From positions 134,015-198,014 of the forward strand of contig NZ_CAJTUX010000001.1 in the NCBI RefSeq assembly GCF_910579365.1: DNA of 64,000 bases. The letters run 5' to 3'. This stretch comes from an uncultured Oscillibacter sp. Lineage in GTDB: Bacteria > Bacillota > Clostridia > Oscillospirales > Oscillospiraceae. Shown here in pieces: positions 34,702 through 42,997 of this stretch. The notes under the pieces are model-generated. The model was not told the origin of the DNA and searched no databases. It worked only from the letters and a program-made list of their open reading frames with translations. Within the stretch, counting starts at the first letter, position 1. Each line of letters begins with the position of its first letter. Made by a program: the position numbers and the translations under genes.

Positions 34702-36135
34702 ATGAACGTTTTACGACAGGACCTTCAACGGCTGGCCGCCCTGGCGGAACAGGCCGCCCCAGCCGCAGACCAAGCCGTTCCGGCGGACCCCTGGCGGCCG
34801 GGCTTCCATCTGGCCCCGGCAGTGGGCTTTCTCAACGACCCCAACGGCCTGTGCCGTTTTCGCGGGGAGTATCATGTCTTCTACCAATACGCGCCCTTCG
34901 ACCCGGAGGGCCGCAGCGTCCGGTTCTGGGGGCACTATAAGTCCCGGGACCTTCTGAACTGGGAAACATGTCCGGTGATGCTCTGCCCGGACGCCCCCTT
35001 CGACCTCCACGGGGTTTACTCCGGCTCGGCCCTGTGCGGGGAGGACGGACTGTACCTCTACTACACCGGGAACGTCAAGGAGGAGGAGGGCGATTACATC
35101 CTCACCGGCCGGGAGAGCAACACCGTCCTGGCCTATTCCCCGGACGGCGTGCACCTTGCCTGGAAGCGTCTGCTGATGCGGAATGAGGACTATCCGCCGG
35201 AGCTGACGCTCCACGTGCGGGACCCGAAGGTCTGGGAAGAGGACGGACGGTATTACATGGTCCAGGGGGCCCGCACCCGGGAGGACGCCGGAGAGGCGCT
35301 GTTATTCGAATCCACAGACAAGCTCCGCTGGACCCACATCCACACGCTTCGCACCGAGGAGCCCTTCGGCTATATGTGGGAGTGCCCGGACATCTTTGAG
35401 ATCGACGGACAGCAGCTGCTTCTGACCTGTCCCCAGGGCGTGCGGCGGCGGGGACCCGGGTTTGAAAATCCCTACGCCTGCGGCTACTTCCCCGTCTCCG
35501 GCGATGTGCGGAGCCGCTGCGCCCTGGGTGAGTTCGTTCCCCTGGACTACGGATTTGACTTCTACGCGCCCCAGACCTTCACCGACGGCCAGCGCCGTCT
35601 GCTGGTGGGCTGGATGGGAATGCCGGACGCGGATTATAAAAATCCCACCGCTGCCCAAGGCTGGCAGCATTGCCTGACGGTCCCTCGGGAGCTGCGCTGG
35701 GAAGACGGCCGGCTGCGGATGCGGCCTGCGAGGGAGCTGGAAGCACTGCGCGGGAGGATACGGGAAACGGCGTTCTCGGGCCGCTGCGAGATGGAGGTCT
35801 CCCCCATGTCCGACCTGCTGGTTTCCTGCGAGGGGGACCTGTCTCTGAACCTCTCCGGAGCGGAGCTGCGCACGGAAGAGGGAACGCTGGCTCTGACCAT
35901 TCGGGAGGGCGGCTGCGGACGGACCCGCCGGACGGCGCCGGTGGACACATTGCGGAATCTGCGCATTTTGGCAGATGCCAGCACCTTGGAGATTTTTGTG
36001 AACGACGGCGAGACGGTTCTGACTGCCAAATGGTATCCGGAGGACCGCCGCCGGACGCTCGCTTTGGAGGGAAGGGGACGTGTCACGGCCTACGATCTGC
36101 AGCCCATGAACCTGGTCCGAAGCCCCGCGCCCTGA
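34702..36135 (+). CDS. scrB: Sucrose-6-phosphate hydrolase (GH32)
   Basis: 477 residues, no signal peptide, so cytoplasmic. GH32 motifs: GFLNDPNGLCRF (nucleophile Asp), HVRDPKVW, and YMWECPDIFEI (acid/base Glu). The C-terminal beta-sandwich follows (LRNLRILADASTLEIFVNDG). It cleaves sucrose 6-phosphate to glucose 6-phosphate and fructose. AGGAGGAG ribosome site; 66 bases after the PTS gene, in the LacI-controlled unit. Confidence 0.94.
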   Translation: MNVLRQDLQRLAALAEQAAPAADQAVPADPWRPGFHLAPAVGFLNDPNGLCRFRGEYHVFYQYAPFDPEGRSVRFWGHYKSRDLLNWETCPVMLCPDAPFDLHGVYSGSALCGEDGLYLYYTGNVKEEEGDYILTGRESNTVLAYSPDGVHLAWKRLLMRNEDYPPELTLHVRDPKVWEEDGRYYMVQGARTREDAGEALLFESTDKLRWTHIHTLRTEEPFGYMWECPDIFEIDGQQLLLTCPQGVRRRGPGFENPYACGYFPVSGDVRSRCALGEFVPLDYGFDFYAPQTFTDGQRRLLVGWMGMPDADYKNPTAAQGWQHCLTVPRELRWEDGRLRMRPARELEALRGRIRETAFSGRCEMEVSPMSDLLVSCEGDLSLNLSGAELRTEEGTLALTIREGGCGRTRRTAPVDTLRNLRILADASTLEIFVNDGETVLTAKWYPEDRRRTLALEGRGRVTAYDLQPMNLVRSPAP

Positions 36136-36155
36136 GCTCTGGGCGGTCAAGAAAA

Positions 36156-36280
36156 AATCCTCCGCCTGAGCCGGAGGATTATGCGAGCTCCAAAACACCC
36201 GCCGCGAACAAAACCCCGGAAAGGGGCCCGAAGGATTTGACGGCCGCATGTCCCTCCGGGCGCCCCTTTCGGGTTTTTTT
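36156..36280 (+). terminator. Double terminator after scrB
   Basis: First a 9-bp hairpin AATCCTCCG / CGGAGGATT (36156-36180), with its T run on the minus strand, then a long imperfect stem from 36210 to 36280 ending in seven T on the plus strand (CCCCTTTCGGGTTTTTTT). Together they insulate the operon in both directions. Confidence 0.82.
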
Positions 36281-36300
36281 GTGATCCGCAGCTTTTTCCG

Positions 36301-36530
36301 CTGGACTTGCGGACCCAGGAAAAGTATGACGGAGAGCACATCCCCGGCGCGGTGTGCTTTCCCAACGAGGGCATCCTGCCGGAGCTTCCGCTCCCCTTTG
36401 AGAAGGAGGCGGAAATTATGGTGTACTGCCGCTCCGGCCGCCGTAGCGCCTAGGCGGCGGAGAAGCTGGCTGGGATGGGCTATGCAACGTGACCGATTCC
36501 GGCGGCACTCAGGACCGGCCCCACGAGACC
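36301..36530 (+). pseudogene. Decayed rhodanese copy
   Basis: In frame from 36301 the sequence reads LDLRTQEKYDGEHIPGAVCF ... VYCRSGRRSA, then a TAG where the intact paralog at 29323 has a Glu, then AAEKLAGMGY, followed by a one-base frameshift into NVTDSGGTQDRPHET (paralog: VSDFGGIQDWPYET). The N-terminal anchor and first half are missing. The active-site cysteine is still visible. Clearly a dead duplicate. Confidence 0.88.
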
Positions 36531-36547
36531 ACCACGGATTCAGCGGA

Positions 36548-36576
36548 GAAAGCCACGCCTTTCGGGCGTGGCTTTC
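36548..36576. terminator. Bidirectional terminator between pseudogene and anti-sigma gene
   Basis: 12-bp stem GAAAGCCACGCC / GGCGTGGCTTTC with a short loop and a T-rich tail (CTTTT), just after the stop of the minus-strand gene ending at 36580. Confidence 0.75.
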
Positions 36577-36579
36577 CTT

Positions 36580-37542
36580 TTAATCCTCCGGCGCGGCGTA
36601 AATGCCGTAGATGAAGGAATTCTTCTCCTGCTCCTCCGGGCTTGCCAGCTCCGGCAGGACGGTGATGGAGTTATCTTCTGCAAACTCCATCTTCAACGCG
36701 CCGCTGTGGAGGTGGTAGCTTTGGCTTTTCTCCGTCCCGTCGGAGGAAACCACCGTCACCGTCAGCAGCGCGCCGTCGAAGTAGTCCGCATCCATCTGGG
36801 CCTCAGTAGAGATGCCCAGGCCGGTGTTGACGGCCATGTCCTCCGGCGGCACCCAGAAGCCATAGCGGGCCTCGGGGTCATAGTCCTCCTGGACGCTCTG
36901 ACCCAGGGCGGTCATTTCCGGCATGTACCAGGTCCCGTCGTCCCGCTGGCTGATGGCGGCGGGGGCCAGGCTGCCATCAGCCATGGCCTGGCGGTACTCC
37001 GCCATCTGCTCCTCCGTCAGGTTGTCCCGGAGCTGGTAACGGTACAATCCGCCCCGGTCAATGGACATCCTCACCTGGGCGATGTTCTCCCCGGTGATCT
37101 GGAAAAGACACCCGGTGAAGTCGCCGAATTCCAGCGTCGTGCAGCCCTCCCCAATAGCAAAGGCCAGGCTGCCGTCCTCCGCCGGGCCGTAGGCGTTCTC
37201 GGTCATGGCGGCGTAAGCCGTCAGGCCGAAGGTGGGCACCAGCACCTGGGCCGGAGGGCTCTGCTCCGCGCCCGGGGCGGCGCTTCCGGCGGGACCGGAG
37301 ACCCCGGGGCCCGCCGTGGGCGCGGGCCGGAGGGAGAAGCCTCCCAGCACCAGCGCCAGGGCACAGGCGGCGCAGGCCGCCGTCCGCAGGAAGGGCCTTC
37401 CCCAGTTTCGCCGTCTCCGGCGGGAAACCTCCGCCTGCTCCGCTTCCGCCGCCCGGCGGCGGGCCTCAAAGAGCACCCGGTCATTCAGCCCGGCGGGCGT
37501 ATGGATGGCCTCCGTCAGTTTCTGATAGCGGTTTTTCATCAT
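36580..37542 (-). CDS. Membrane protein, probable anti-sigma factor
   Basis: 320 residues from an ATG at 37542 (GGGAGGG ribosome site; adjacent TTG/ATG codons are alternatives). A cytoplasmic Arg-rich N-terminal segment of about 50 residues is followed by a single transmembrane helix (TAACAACALALVLGGFSL), a Pro/Gly/Ala linker and a 230-residue extracytoplasmic domain with no family I recognise. Its start overlaps the end of the ECF sigma gene by about 60 bases, the classical sigma/anti-sigma arrangement. No HCC zinc motif is seen, so it would be a non-ZAS type. The role is inferred from topology and neighbourhood. Confidence 0.65.
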   Translation of the reverse strand: MMKNRYQKLTEAIHTPAGLNDRVLFEARRRAAEAEQAEVSRRRRRNWGRPFLRTAACAACALALVLGGFSLRPAPTAGPGVSGPAGSAAPGAEQSPPAQVLVPTFGLTAYAAMTENAYGPAEDGSLAFAIGEGCTTLEFGDFTGCLFQITGENIAQVRMSIDRGGLYRYQLRDNLTEEQMAEYRQAMADGSLAPAAISQRDDGTWYMPEMTALGQSVQEDYDPEARYGFWVPPEDMAVNTGLGISTEAQMDADYFDGALLTVTVVSSDGTEKSQSYHLHSGALKMEFAEDNSITVLPELASPEEQEKNSFIYGIYAAPED

Positions 37543-38011
37543 CAAACCCTCCCAATAAATCTCTCAGTTCCGCCCTGGCCCGGCGGAGGCGGCTCCGCAC
37601 TGTCGCCGCCGGAACGCCCAGCAAGGCCCCAATCTCGCCGCTTTCATAGCCCTCGCCGTAGAAAAGGTGGACTGCCGTCCGAAGCTTTTCCGGCAAACGC
37701 CCCACCGCGTCCCACAGCTCCGCCGCCCCTTCGTCTGCGGGCCGGGCCATATCCGGCACCTCCTCCAGGGACAGCGTCCCCCGCCTCTGGCGGAGCCGCC
37801 CCAGGTCGGCGCAGCGGTTCAGTGCCGTGCGAATCAGCCAGGCTTTCATGTGCTCCCCGTCCCAGCGCCCCGCCTGCTGCTCCAGCAGGCGGAGGAACAC
37901 GTCCTGGTAGACGTCCTCCGCGTCGGCGGCGTTTTGCAGCCGGCATAGGGCCAGGCGGTACACGGTGTCGCCGTAGGTTTTCATGGCATTGCTCAATTCC
38001 TGCTCTGTCAA
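37481..38011 (-). CDS. ECF-type RNA polymerase sigma factor
   Basis: 176 residues. Region 2: YGDTVYRLALCRLQNAADAEDVYQDVFLRLL; region 4: LPEKLRTAVHLFYGEGYESGEIGALLGVPAATVRSRLRRARAELRDLL. There is no region 1 or 3, as in ECF sigma factors. Region 2 recognises the -10 and region 4 the -35 of its target promoters. The C-terminal 20 residues are encoded by the part overlapping the next gene. Probably autoregulated, but I cannot identify its promoter. Confidence 0.9.
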   Translation of the reverse strand: MTEQELSNAMKTYGDTVYRLALCRLQNAADAEDVYQDVFLRLLEQQAGRWDGEHMKAWLIRTALNRCADLGRLRQRRGTLSLEEVPDMARPADEGAAELWDAVGRLPEKLRTAVHLFYGEGYESGEIGALLGVPAATVRSRLRRARAELRDLLGGFDDEKPLSETDGGHPYARRAE

Positions 38012-38108
38012 GGCAATGCCTCCTTTCCTTCGTCTGAAAAGCGCCTTTCACTACTAACACGTCTGGGGATGGCCTTCTGTTCACTCTACCGGGAAATTTT
38101 TATTAAAA

Positions 38109-38133
38109 CGGGCGGACGCCCTGCGTCCGCCCG
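38109..38133 (-). terminator. Rho-independent terminator of ychF
   Basis: 11-bp perfect stem CGGGCGGACGC / GCGTCCGCCCG with a 3-base loop, followed on the minus strand by a TTTTAATAAAAATTT stretch. Confidence 0.85.
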
Positions 38134-38159
38134 TTCCCTCTATTGTCCTTCTCCCCGCC

Positions 38160-39251
38160 TCACACGTTAAAGCGGAAGTAAATCATGTCGCCGTCCTGGA
38201 CCACGTATTCCTTGCCCTCGCTGCGGAGAAGGCCCTTCTCCCTGGCCGCGGCGACGCTGCCGCAGGCGGCCATGTCGCTGTAGGCAATCACCTCCGCCCG
38301 GATAAATCCCCGCTCAATGTCGGAGTGAATCTTTCCGGCGGCCTGCGGGGCCTTGGTGCCCTTTTTGATCGTCCACGCCCGGCACTCATCCTTCCCGTAG
38401 GTCAAAAACGAGATCAGCCCCAGCAGAGAGTAGGAGCACTTGATCAGCCGGTCCAATCCCGACTCCTCCACTCCAATCTCCGCCAAAAACATCTGCTTCT
38501 CCTCGCCCTCCAGCTCGGCCACATCCTGCTCCAGCTTGGCGCAGATGGGCAGAACCTGACTGCCCTCAGCCCCGGCGATCTCCCGAACCTGCTGGTAGTA
38601 GGCGTTGTGCTCCAGGCCGGCAAATCCGTCCTCATCCGTGTTGGCAGCATAGATGACGGGCTTCAGCGTCAGCAGCTCGCTGGTCCGCAGAAGCGCCGCG
38701 TCCTCCTCTCCGCACGAAAAGGTCCTGGCCAGCTTTCCCTCATCCAGATGCTTTTGAAGCGCGGTGAACAGCTCCACCTCATGGGCGAACTTCTTGTCTC
38801 CCTTCATGGCCTTCGCCGCCTTCTCCACCCGGCGCTGCACCATTTCCAGGTCCGCCATCACCAGCTCCATGTTGATGATGTCAATGTCCCGTTTCGGGTC
38901 GGTCGAGCCCTCCACATGGACGACATTCTCATCGTCAAAGCAGCGGACCACATGCACCACCGCGTCGGTCTCCCGGATGTTGGCCAGGAATTTGTTTCCC
39001 AGCCCCTCGCCCCGGCAGGCTCCCTTCACCAGGCCCGCGATATCTACGAATTCAATCACCGCAGGGGTCTTCTTGTCCGGTTCGTACATCTCCGCCAGCT
39101 TGTCCAGCCGCTCGTCGGGAACCGCCACCATGCCCACGTTAGGGTCGATGGTGCAGAAAGGGTAATTGGCGCTTTCCGCGCCGGCGTTTGTAATGGCGTT
39201 GAACAGAGTGGACTTTCCAACGTTCGGAAGTCCTACGATTCCTAATTTCAT
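38160..39251 (-). CDS. ychF: Redox-regulated ATPase YchF
   Basis: 363 residues. Obg-family P-loop protein that prefers ATP. G1 GLPNVGKSTLF, G3 FVDIAGLVKGA, G4-like YAANTDED, then a coiled-coil insert and the C-terminal TGS domain (TYGKDECRAWTIKKGTKAPQAAGKIHSD). It binds ribosomes and is widely conserved. The start ATG 39251 has a good AGGAGATG site. The mobile element begins within about 100 bases upstream of it. Confidence 0.97.
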   Translation of the reverse strand: MKLGIVGLPNVGKSTLFNAITNAGAESANYPFCTIDPNVGMVAVPDERLDKLAEMYEPDKKTPAVIEFVDIAGLVKGACRGEGLGNKFLANIRETDAVVHVVRCFDDENVVHVEGSTDPKRDIDIINMELVMADLEMVQRRVEKAAKAMKGDKKFAHEVELFTALQKHLDEGKLARTFSCGEEDAALLRTSELLTLKPVIYAANTDEDGFAGLEHNAYYQQVREIAGAEGSQVLPICAKLEQDVAELEGEEKQMFLAEIGVEESGLDRLIKCSYSLLGLISFLTYGKDECRAWTIKKGTKAPQAAGKIHSDIERGFIRAEVIAYSDMAACGSVAAAREKGLLRSEGKEYVVQDGDMIYFRFNV

Positions 39252-39341
39252 ATTGCTTTACATCTCCTTAGAAAGTCCTGATTTATCAAGGCTTAATAGT
39301 GACAAGTAACTATTTGCCGCAGAGGGCGGCGTGACCGAGTG

Positions 39342-40982
39342 TCACGCCGTCTTTCTGCGTCCATAGGTAGTTTGCGTAATTACAGGTTCGCTGATTTCCG
39401 GTACTTCCACTTCCTCTAAAAAGTTGAAAACGATTTTGACCTCCTGCGTCCGTTTGCCACTGGACTTGTCCGGGGCGTAGACGATGATCTGCTTGATGAA
39501 CTCATTCACAATGGTCGGCGTTAGCTCCGGGATGTCCACATACTTTTCCAGCAGGGCGAGGAACTGGTCAACATTGTCCTCCATTTCCTCACGGGTCGCT
39601 ACCCAGTCCTCAAGACCAATGACCTCATTGTTGAGCGCAGCCTGCTCCGCCTCGTAGCCCTCCAGCATCTTCTGGTAACGCTCCTGGCTCAGATTGCCGA
39701 GTACCATGTCCTCATAGATACGGGTGATGAGCTTGTCGATGTCCGCCAGACGCTTCTTTGCCTTTTCCAGCCGCCGCTTGTCCTCCCGGATGGACTTCTC
39801 CTGTTCGTCTCTCCGGCACATCAGCCAGTCCTCTTGAAAGCCCTCCACATCGGCCCGGATATAGTCCGTCACGGCCCGGATGCGTTCCAGCACCACATCC
39901 CGCAGAACATCCTCCCGGATATAGTGCGCCGAACAGGTTCCCCGTCCGCTCTTGTACTTGGCACAGACGTAGTGATCCTGCTTGCCGTCGAAGTTCTTAC
40001 AAGTGGCAAAGTGGAGTTTGCTCCCGCAATCAGCGCAGACCACCAGACCTGAGAACAGTCCTTGCCGCTCCGCTTTGGTCATGCGGCGCTTGTGCTGGCG
40101 AAGCTCCTGCACCCTGTCCCACTGCTCTTTCGGCACGATGGCCTCCTGAGTGTCAGGCAGGATAAACATATCCGCACTGGCGTTGGGGATGCGCTTCTTG
40201 AGCTTATAGGACTTGGAGTAGGTCTTGAAATTGCAGACACAGCCGGTGTACTCCATCCGTTCCAAAATGCCGACAACAGACTGTTCCACCCAGTGGCAGG
40301 GACGCTCCGGCATGGGCTTGCCCTTGCGCTGGGCGTAGAGGGCCTTGGTAGTCAGCACACCGTCCGCTTCCAGGATTCGGGCAATCCGGGACGGGCCTGC
40401 TCCGGCAATCGCCAAGTCAAAGATACGCTTGACAACCGGGGCGGCATCTTCGTCCAGAATCCAGTGGTCTTTATCCTGCGGGTCAGGCTGGTAGCCATAG
40501 GGCGGCTTGCCCAGGTGCTTGCCACTGGTCCCACGGGTTTTCATCACAGAACGAACCTTTTTACTGGTGTCTTTGGCATAAAAATCGTTAAAAAGATTAC
40601 GAAACGGGGTGAAATCGTCAGTTCCCCTGGCACTGTCCACGCCATCATTGACGGCAATGAACCGCACATCATAGCTGGGAAAAACGATTTCCGTATACCG
40701 GCCCACCTGCAAGTAGTCGCGCCCGAATCTGCTCATGTCTTTGACGATCCAAGTGCCGACCAAGCCCTGCTCCACAAGGGAAAGCCCCTCCTGTACGCCG
40801 GGGCGGTTGAAGTTCGTTCCGGTATACCCGTCATCCACCAGAATGCGGGTGTTCGTGAAGCCCTGGTCAGCGGCGTATCTGGTCAGAATAGCCCTTTGAT
40901 TGGCAATCGAATTGCTCTCCCCATCAAGGGTGTCCTCGTTACTGAGGCGGCAGTACAAAATCGTGATTTTCTGCTGATCCAC
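39342..40982 (-). CDS. Large serine recombinase, TnpX type
   Basis: 546 residues from a GTG at 40982 (AAAGGAG site); in-frame ATGs up to 41072 overlap tnpW and are possible. Resolvase catalytic domain with YCRLSNEDTLDGESNSIANQ (catalytic Ser) and IVKDMSRFGRDYLQVG; Recombinase domain (GKPPYGYQPDPQDKD); zinc ribbon (VVCADCGSKLHFATC ... C ... C); long C-terminal coiled coil and the DUF4368-type end. Catalyses excision and integration of the element. A GTCACGCC/GGCGTGAC stem-loop spans its stop codon. Confidence 0.95.
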   Translation of the reverse strand: MDQQKITILYCRLSNEDTLDGESNSIANQRAILTRYAADQGFTNTRILVDDGYTGTNFNRPGVQEGLSLVEQGLVGTWIVKDMSRFGRDYLQVGRYTEIVFPSYDVRFIAVNDGVDSARGTDDFTPFRNLFNDFYAKDTSKKVRSVMKTRGTSGKHLGKPPYGYQPDPQDKDHWILDEDAAPVVKRIFDLAIAGAGPSRIARILEADGVLTTKALYAQRKGKPMPERPCHWVEQSVVGILERMEYTGCVCNFKTYSKSYKLKKRIPNASADMFILPDTQEAIVPKEQWDRVQELRQHKRRMTKAERQGLFSGLVVCADCGSKLHFATCKNFDGKQDHYVCAKYKSGRGTCSAHYIREDVLRDVVLERIRAVTDYIRADVEGFQEDWLMCRRDEQEKSIREDKRRLEKAKKRLADIDKLITRIYEDMVLGNLSQERYQKMLEGYEAEQAALNNEVIGLEDWVATREEMEDNVDQFLALLEKYVDIPELTPTIVNEFIKQIIVYAPDKSSGKRTQEVKIVFNFLEEVEVPEISEPVITQTTYGRRKTA

Positions 40983-41068
40983 GTTGTCTTCTCCTTTCTT
41001 CTGTGGGTCAGCTGACAGTACCGTAGTGCATGGTTCTATGATAGCATGATCTTCCCGTTTTGTCGACA

Positions 41069-41335
41069 TCAAACCGCCCCCTTATCCGAAAAAATCATAC
41101 GGCGTATCAAACTGGGAAGCGGCTCGTCCCCGGCGCACTCCGTTTCGATGTTATACCAGGTGTTGCCGATTTTGCGGGTCACAGTGCAGGAAAACGGGTT
41201 CTCCTGTTCTCGCTTTCTGCGCCATTCCTCAACGAAGTCGGCAGGCGGCTCGAAGATGGGGTCAAAGCAGCTCTCAATGTCGATGGGCAGGTTCAGAAGT
41301 TCTTCAAAGGTCAGCAGTTCAAAATTTTTCGTCAT
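41069..41335 (-). CDS. TnpW-like small transposon protein
   Basis: 88 residues. The C-terminal half, SCTVTRKIGNTWYNIETEC ... LIRRMIFSDK, matches the layout of TnpW-type proteins carried next to tnpX; the N-terminal half (LLTFEELLNLPIDIESCFDP) is Glu/Pro rich. Function unknown, perhaps a recombinase accessory. GGAGGTA ribosome site. Immediately upstream of the recombinase, with overlap if that gene uses its long start. Confidence 0.68.
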   Translation of the reverse strand: MTKNFELLTFEELLNLPIDIESCFDPIFEPPADFVEEWRRKREQENPFSCTVTRKIGNTWYNIETECAGDEPLPSLIRRMIFSDKGAV

Positions 41336-41430
41336 AGTACCTCCATAATTCGTAGTTTGTTGGGTCAGTTAGCTTTTTGGGGCAGTCGAACGAGACTGCC
41401 TATAAAGAATAAGAACGAACTCAAAACTAT

Positions 41431-41488
41431 CCGTACATGCGTACATCGGTACAAAGGCTGTGCCGTGTACTCGTGTACGCATGTACGG
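41431..41488. repeat. Nested GTAC-rich palindromes next to the primase gene
   Basis: Outer perfect 15-bp arms CCGTACATGCGTACA (41431-41445) and TGTACGCATGTACGG (41474-41488), with an inner GTACA/TGTAC pair. It lies just downstream of the primase stop, between it and tnpW. Possible replication-origin hairpin or iteron cluster, or an unusual terminator. Confidence 0.7.
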
Positions 41489-41506
41489 ATGATTTTATTT
41501 CTCTGT

Positions 41507-42826
41507 TTATAATGCAGTCGGTCTTATCAGAACCTCGATGCCCACATAGCCCCGGCACCGCTTGCCACTGCCGATATACACATTATTGGTGGCCTCCAGC
41601 CGGTAGGCATCGACATTCTGGGCGATGAAGCCGGAAAAGCTCTTGGGGGAAAGCGGGTTCTCTGCGTTATCCTCGCACCAGACCTTATAGGCGGCATAGA
41701 GGTCACGGGTAGCGGCCTCGCTGTCCGCCTTGAACTGGACATAGCCATTAGAGGTCAGGAAATCCACGATGTTGTTGGCCTCCCGAACTACGACCGCAAT
41801 GTTCTCCCTGGCCCGGTCGCTGATGGTGAAGCGGTAGTTGTTGACCAGCAGGCGGTGAAGTCCGTCCAGACACCAGAGGAATATCCCCTCGCGCTCGGCA
41901 ATCAGCTTTTCAGAGAGGAAAGGGTCATCCGTCCGACCTGGGGGCTTGTCCTTGGTGGTCAGCACGATCTGGCGGCGGAAGAAGCCGTCAGACCGGTCAT
42001 GGAGGGCGGTCAAGGCTCCGTTGCCGAAGCAGAGGAACCGCACATAAAGCTGACTCTGGTAGCTCTGTACCCCTTTGCGCTCCATGTCCATTTTGCATTC
42101 CGAGGTTACAATGGATTTGATATAATTGGTCTTGGGCAGGGCGCTCATATCCATATCATCGTCCACCATCAGGAGCTTGCTTTCCAGGTCGGCGCGGCTG
42201 AATCGGTTGTTCTCCACTTTCTGGATGCTGGTGGTGTTCATGCTGTCTCCAAAGATGGAACGCATCACCAATCCAATCCGGCTCTTGCCCTCGCCACCCT
42301 TGCCAATAAGCATGAGCATCTTCTGCCCCCTGGTGGTGGGGAGCAGGCAATAGCCCAGGTACTCCTGCAAAGTGGGGATGTCCTCTGGATAGAGCAGCTC
42401 CGACAGAAAGCGCAGCCATTTCTCCGGCGGCGGCGCATCGGGGCGGTAGCTGACGGTCAGGCGGTTGTTGCAGTAGGCTTTCTCCGGCGTAAACCGGCCA
42501 TCTACAAATAATGTGCCGTTGGCAACATGGATACGGTCGCACTCCAACGCTATCGGTTCAGAATACGCCGCCATCCGCAGAGCGTTCAGAAGCTCGTCCA
42601 CCTTCCTGGCGATTTTGGTTTCCAGCCACGGGCTGACCTGGTCATAGATTTCTTTTTTCAAGACGCTCTCGTCCGCCACCAGCCCGTCCACTGTGTAGAA
42701 CCGCCCCCGGATACAGCGCATGGGATGTTCCCGAAGGAATGTCCGGCAGAAAACCGGTTCCAAAACCTTGTAGTCCTCCGTCAGCCAGTCGGGAAAACCG
42801 GACTGCAATTCTTCATTTTCATTCAT
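41507..42826 (-). CDS. P4-type phage/plasmid primase-helicase
   Basis: 439 residues from ATG 42826 (GGAGG site). The D5/P4 N-terminal domain (about 80-170) is followed by an SF3 helicase core with Walker A MLIGKGGEGKSRIG, Walker B LLMVDDDMD and the downstream FLCFGNGALTAL motif, then a C-terminal winged-helix region. Such proteins start replication of excised plasmids or satellite elements. No primase AEP/Toprim domain is evident, so strictly it is the helicase-loader half. Operon with the relaxase upstream. Confidence 0.88.
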   Translation of the reverse strand: MNENEELQSGFPDWLTEDYKVLEPVFCRTFLREHPMRCIRGRFYTVDGLVADESVLKKEIYDQVSPWLETKIARKVDELLNALRMAAYSEPIALECDRIHVANGTLFVDGRFTPEKAYCNNRLTVSYRPDAPPPEKWLRFLSELLYPEDIPTLQEYLGYCLLPTTRGQKMLMLIGKGGEGKSRIGLVMRSIFGDSMNTTSIQKVENNRFSRADLESKLLMVDDDMDMSALPKTNYIKSIVTSECKMDMERKGVQSYQSQLYVRFLCFGNGALTALHDRSDGFFRRQIVLTTKDKPPGRTDDPFLSEKLIAEREGIFLWCLDGLHRLLVNNYRFTISDRARENIAVVVREANNIVDFLTSNGYVQFKADSEAATRDLYAAYKVWCEDNAENPLSPKSFSGFIAQNVDAYRLEATNNVYIGSGKRCRGYVGIEVLIRPTAL

Positions 42827-42880
42827 TCTTGCATACCTCCAATCTGTAAAAATCGAGCGGCCACCGCGCCCTTCTGCTGT

Positions 42881-42945
42881 GGTTATGAGCAAATTTGAAA
42901 AAAACGGGCTAATGGCATGACAACCCCGTTTCAAAAAACATGACA
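42881..42945. repeat. 65-bp dispersed repeat, copy 1
   Basis: GGTTATGAGCAAA ... CCCCGTTTCAAAAAACATGACA, matching 44658-44722 at 58 of 65 positions by my alignment. The copies flank the relaxase gene and the repeat/oriT region. Confidence 0.88.
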
Positions 42946-42997
42946 GAGGGAATTTCGGCAGCGGCTACCATAATTCCCTCTGTCAGTGTAATAGCGA

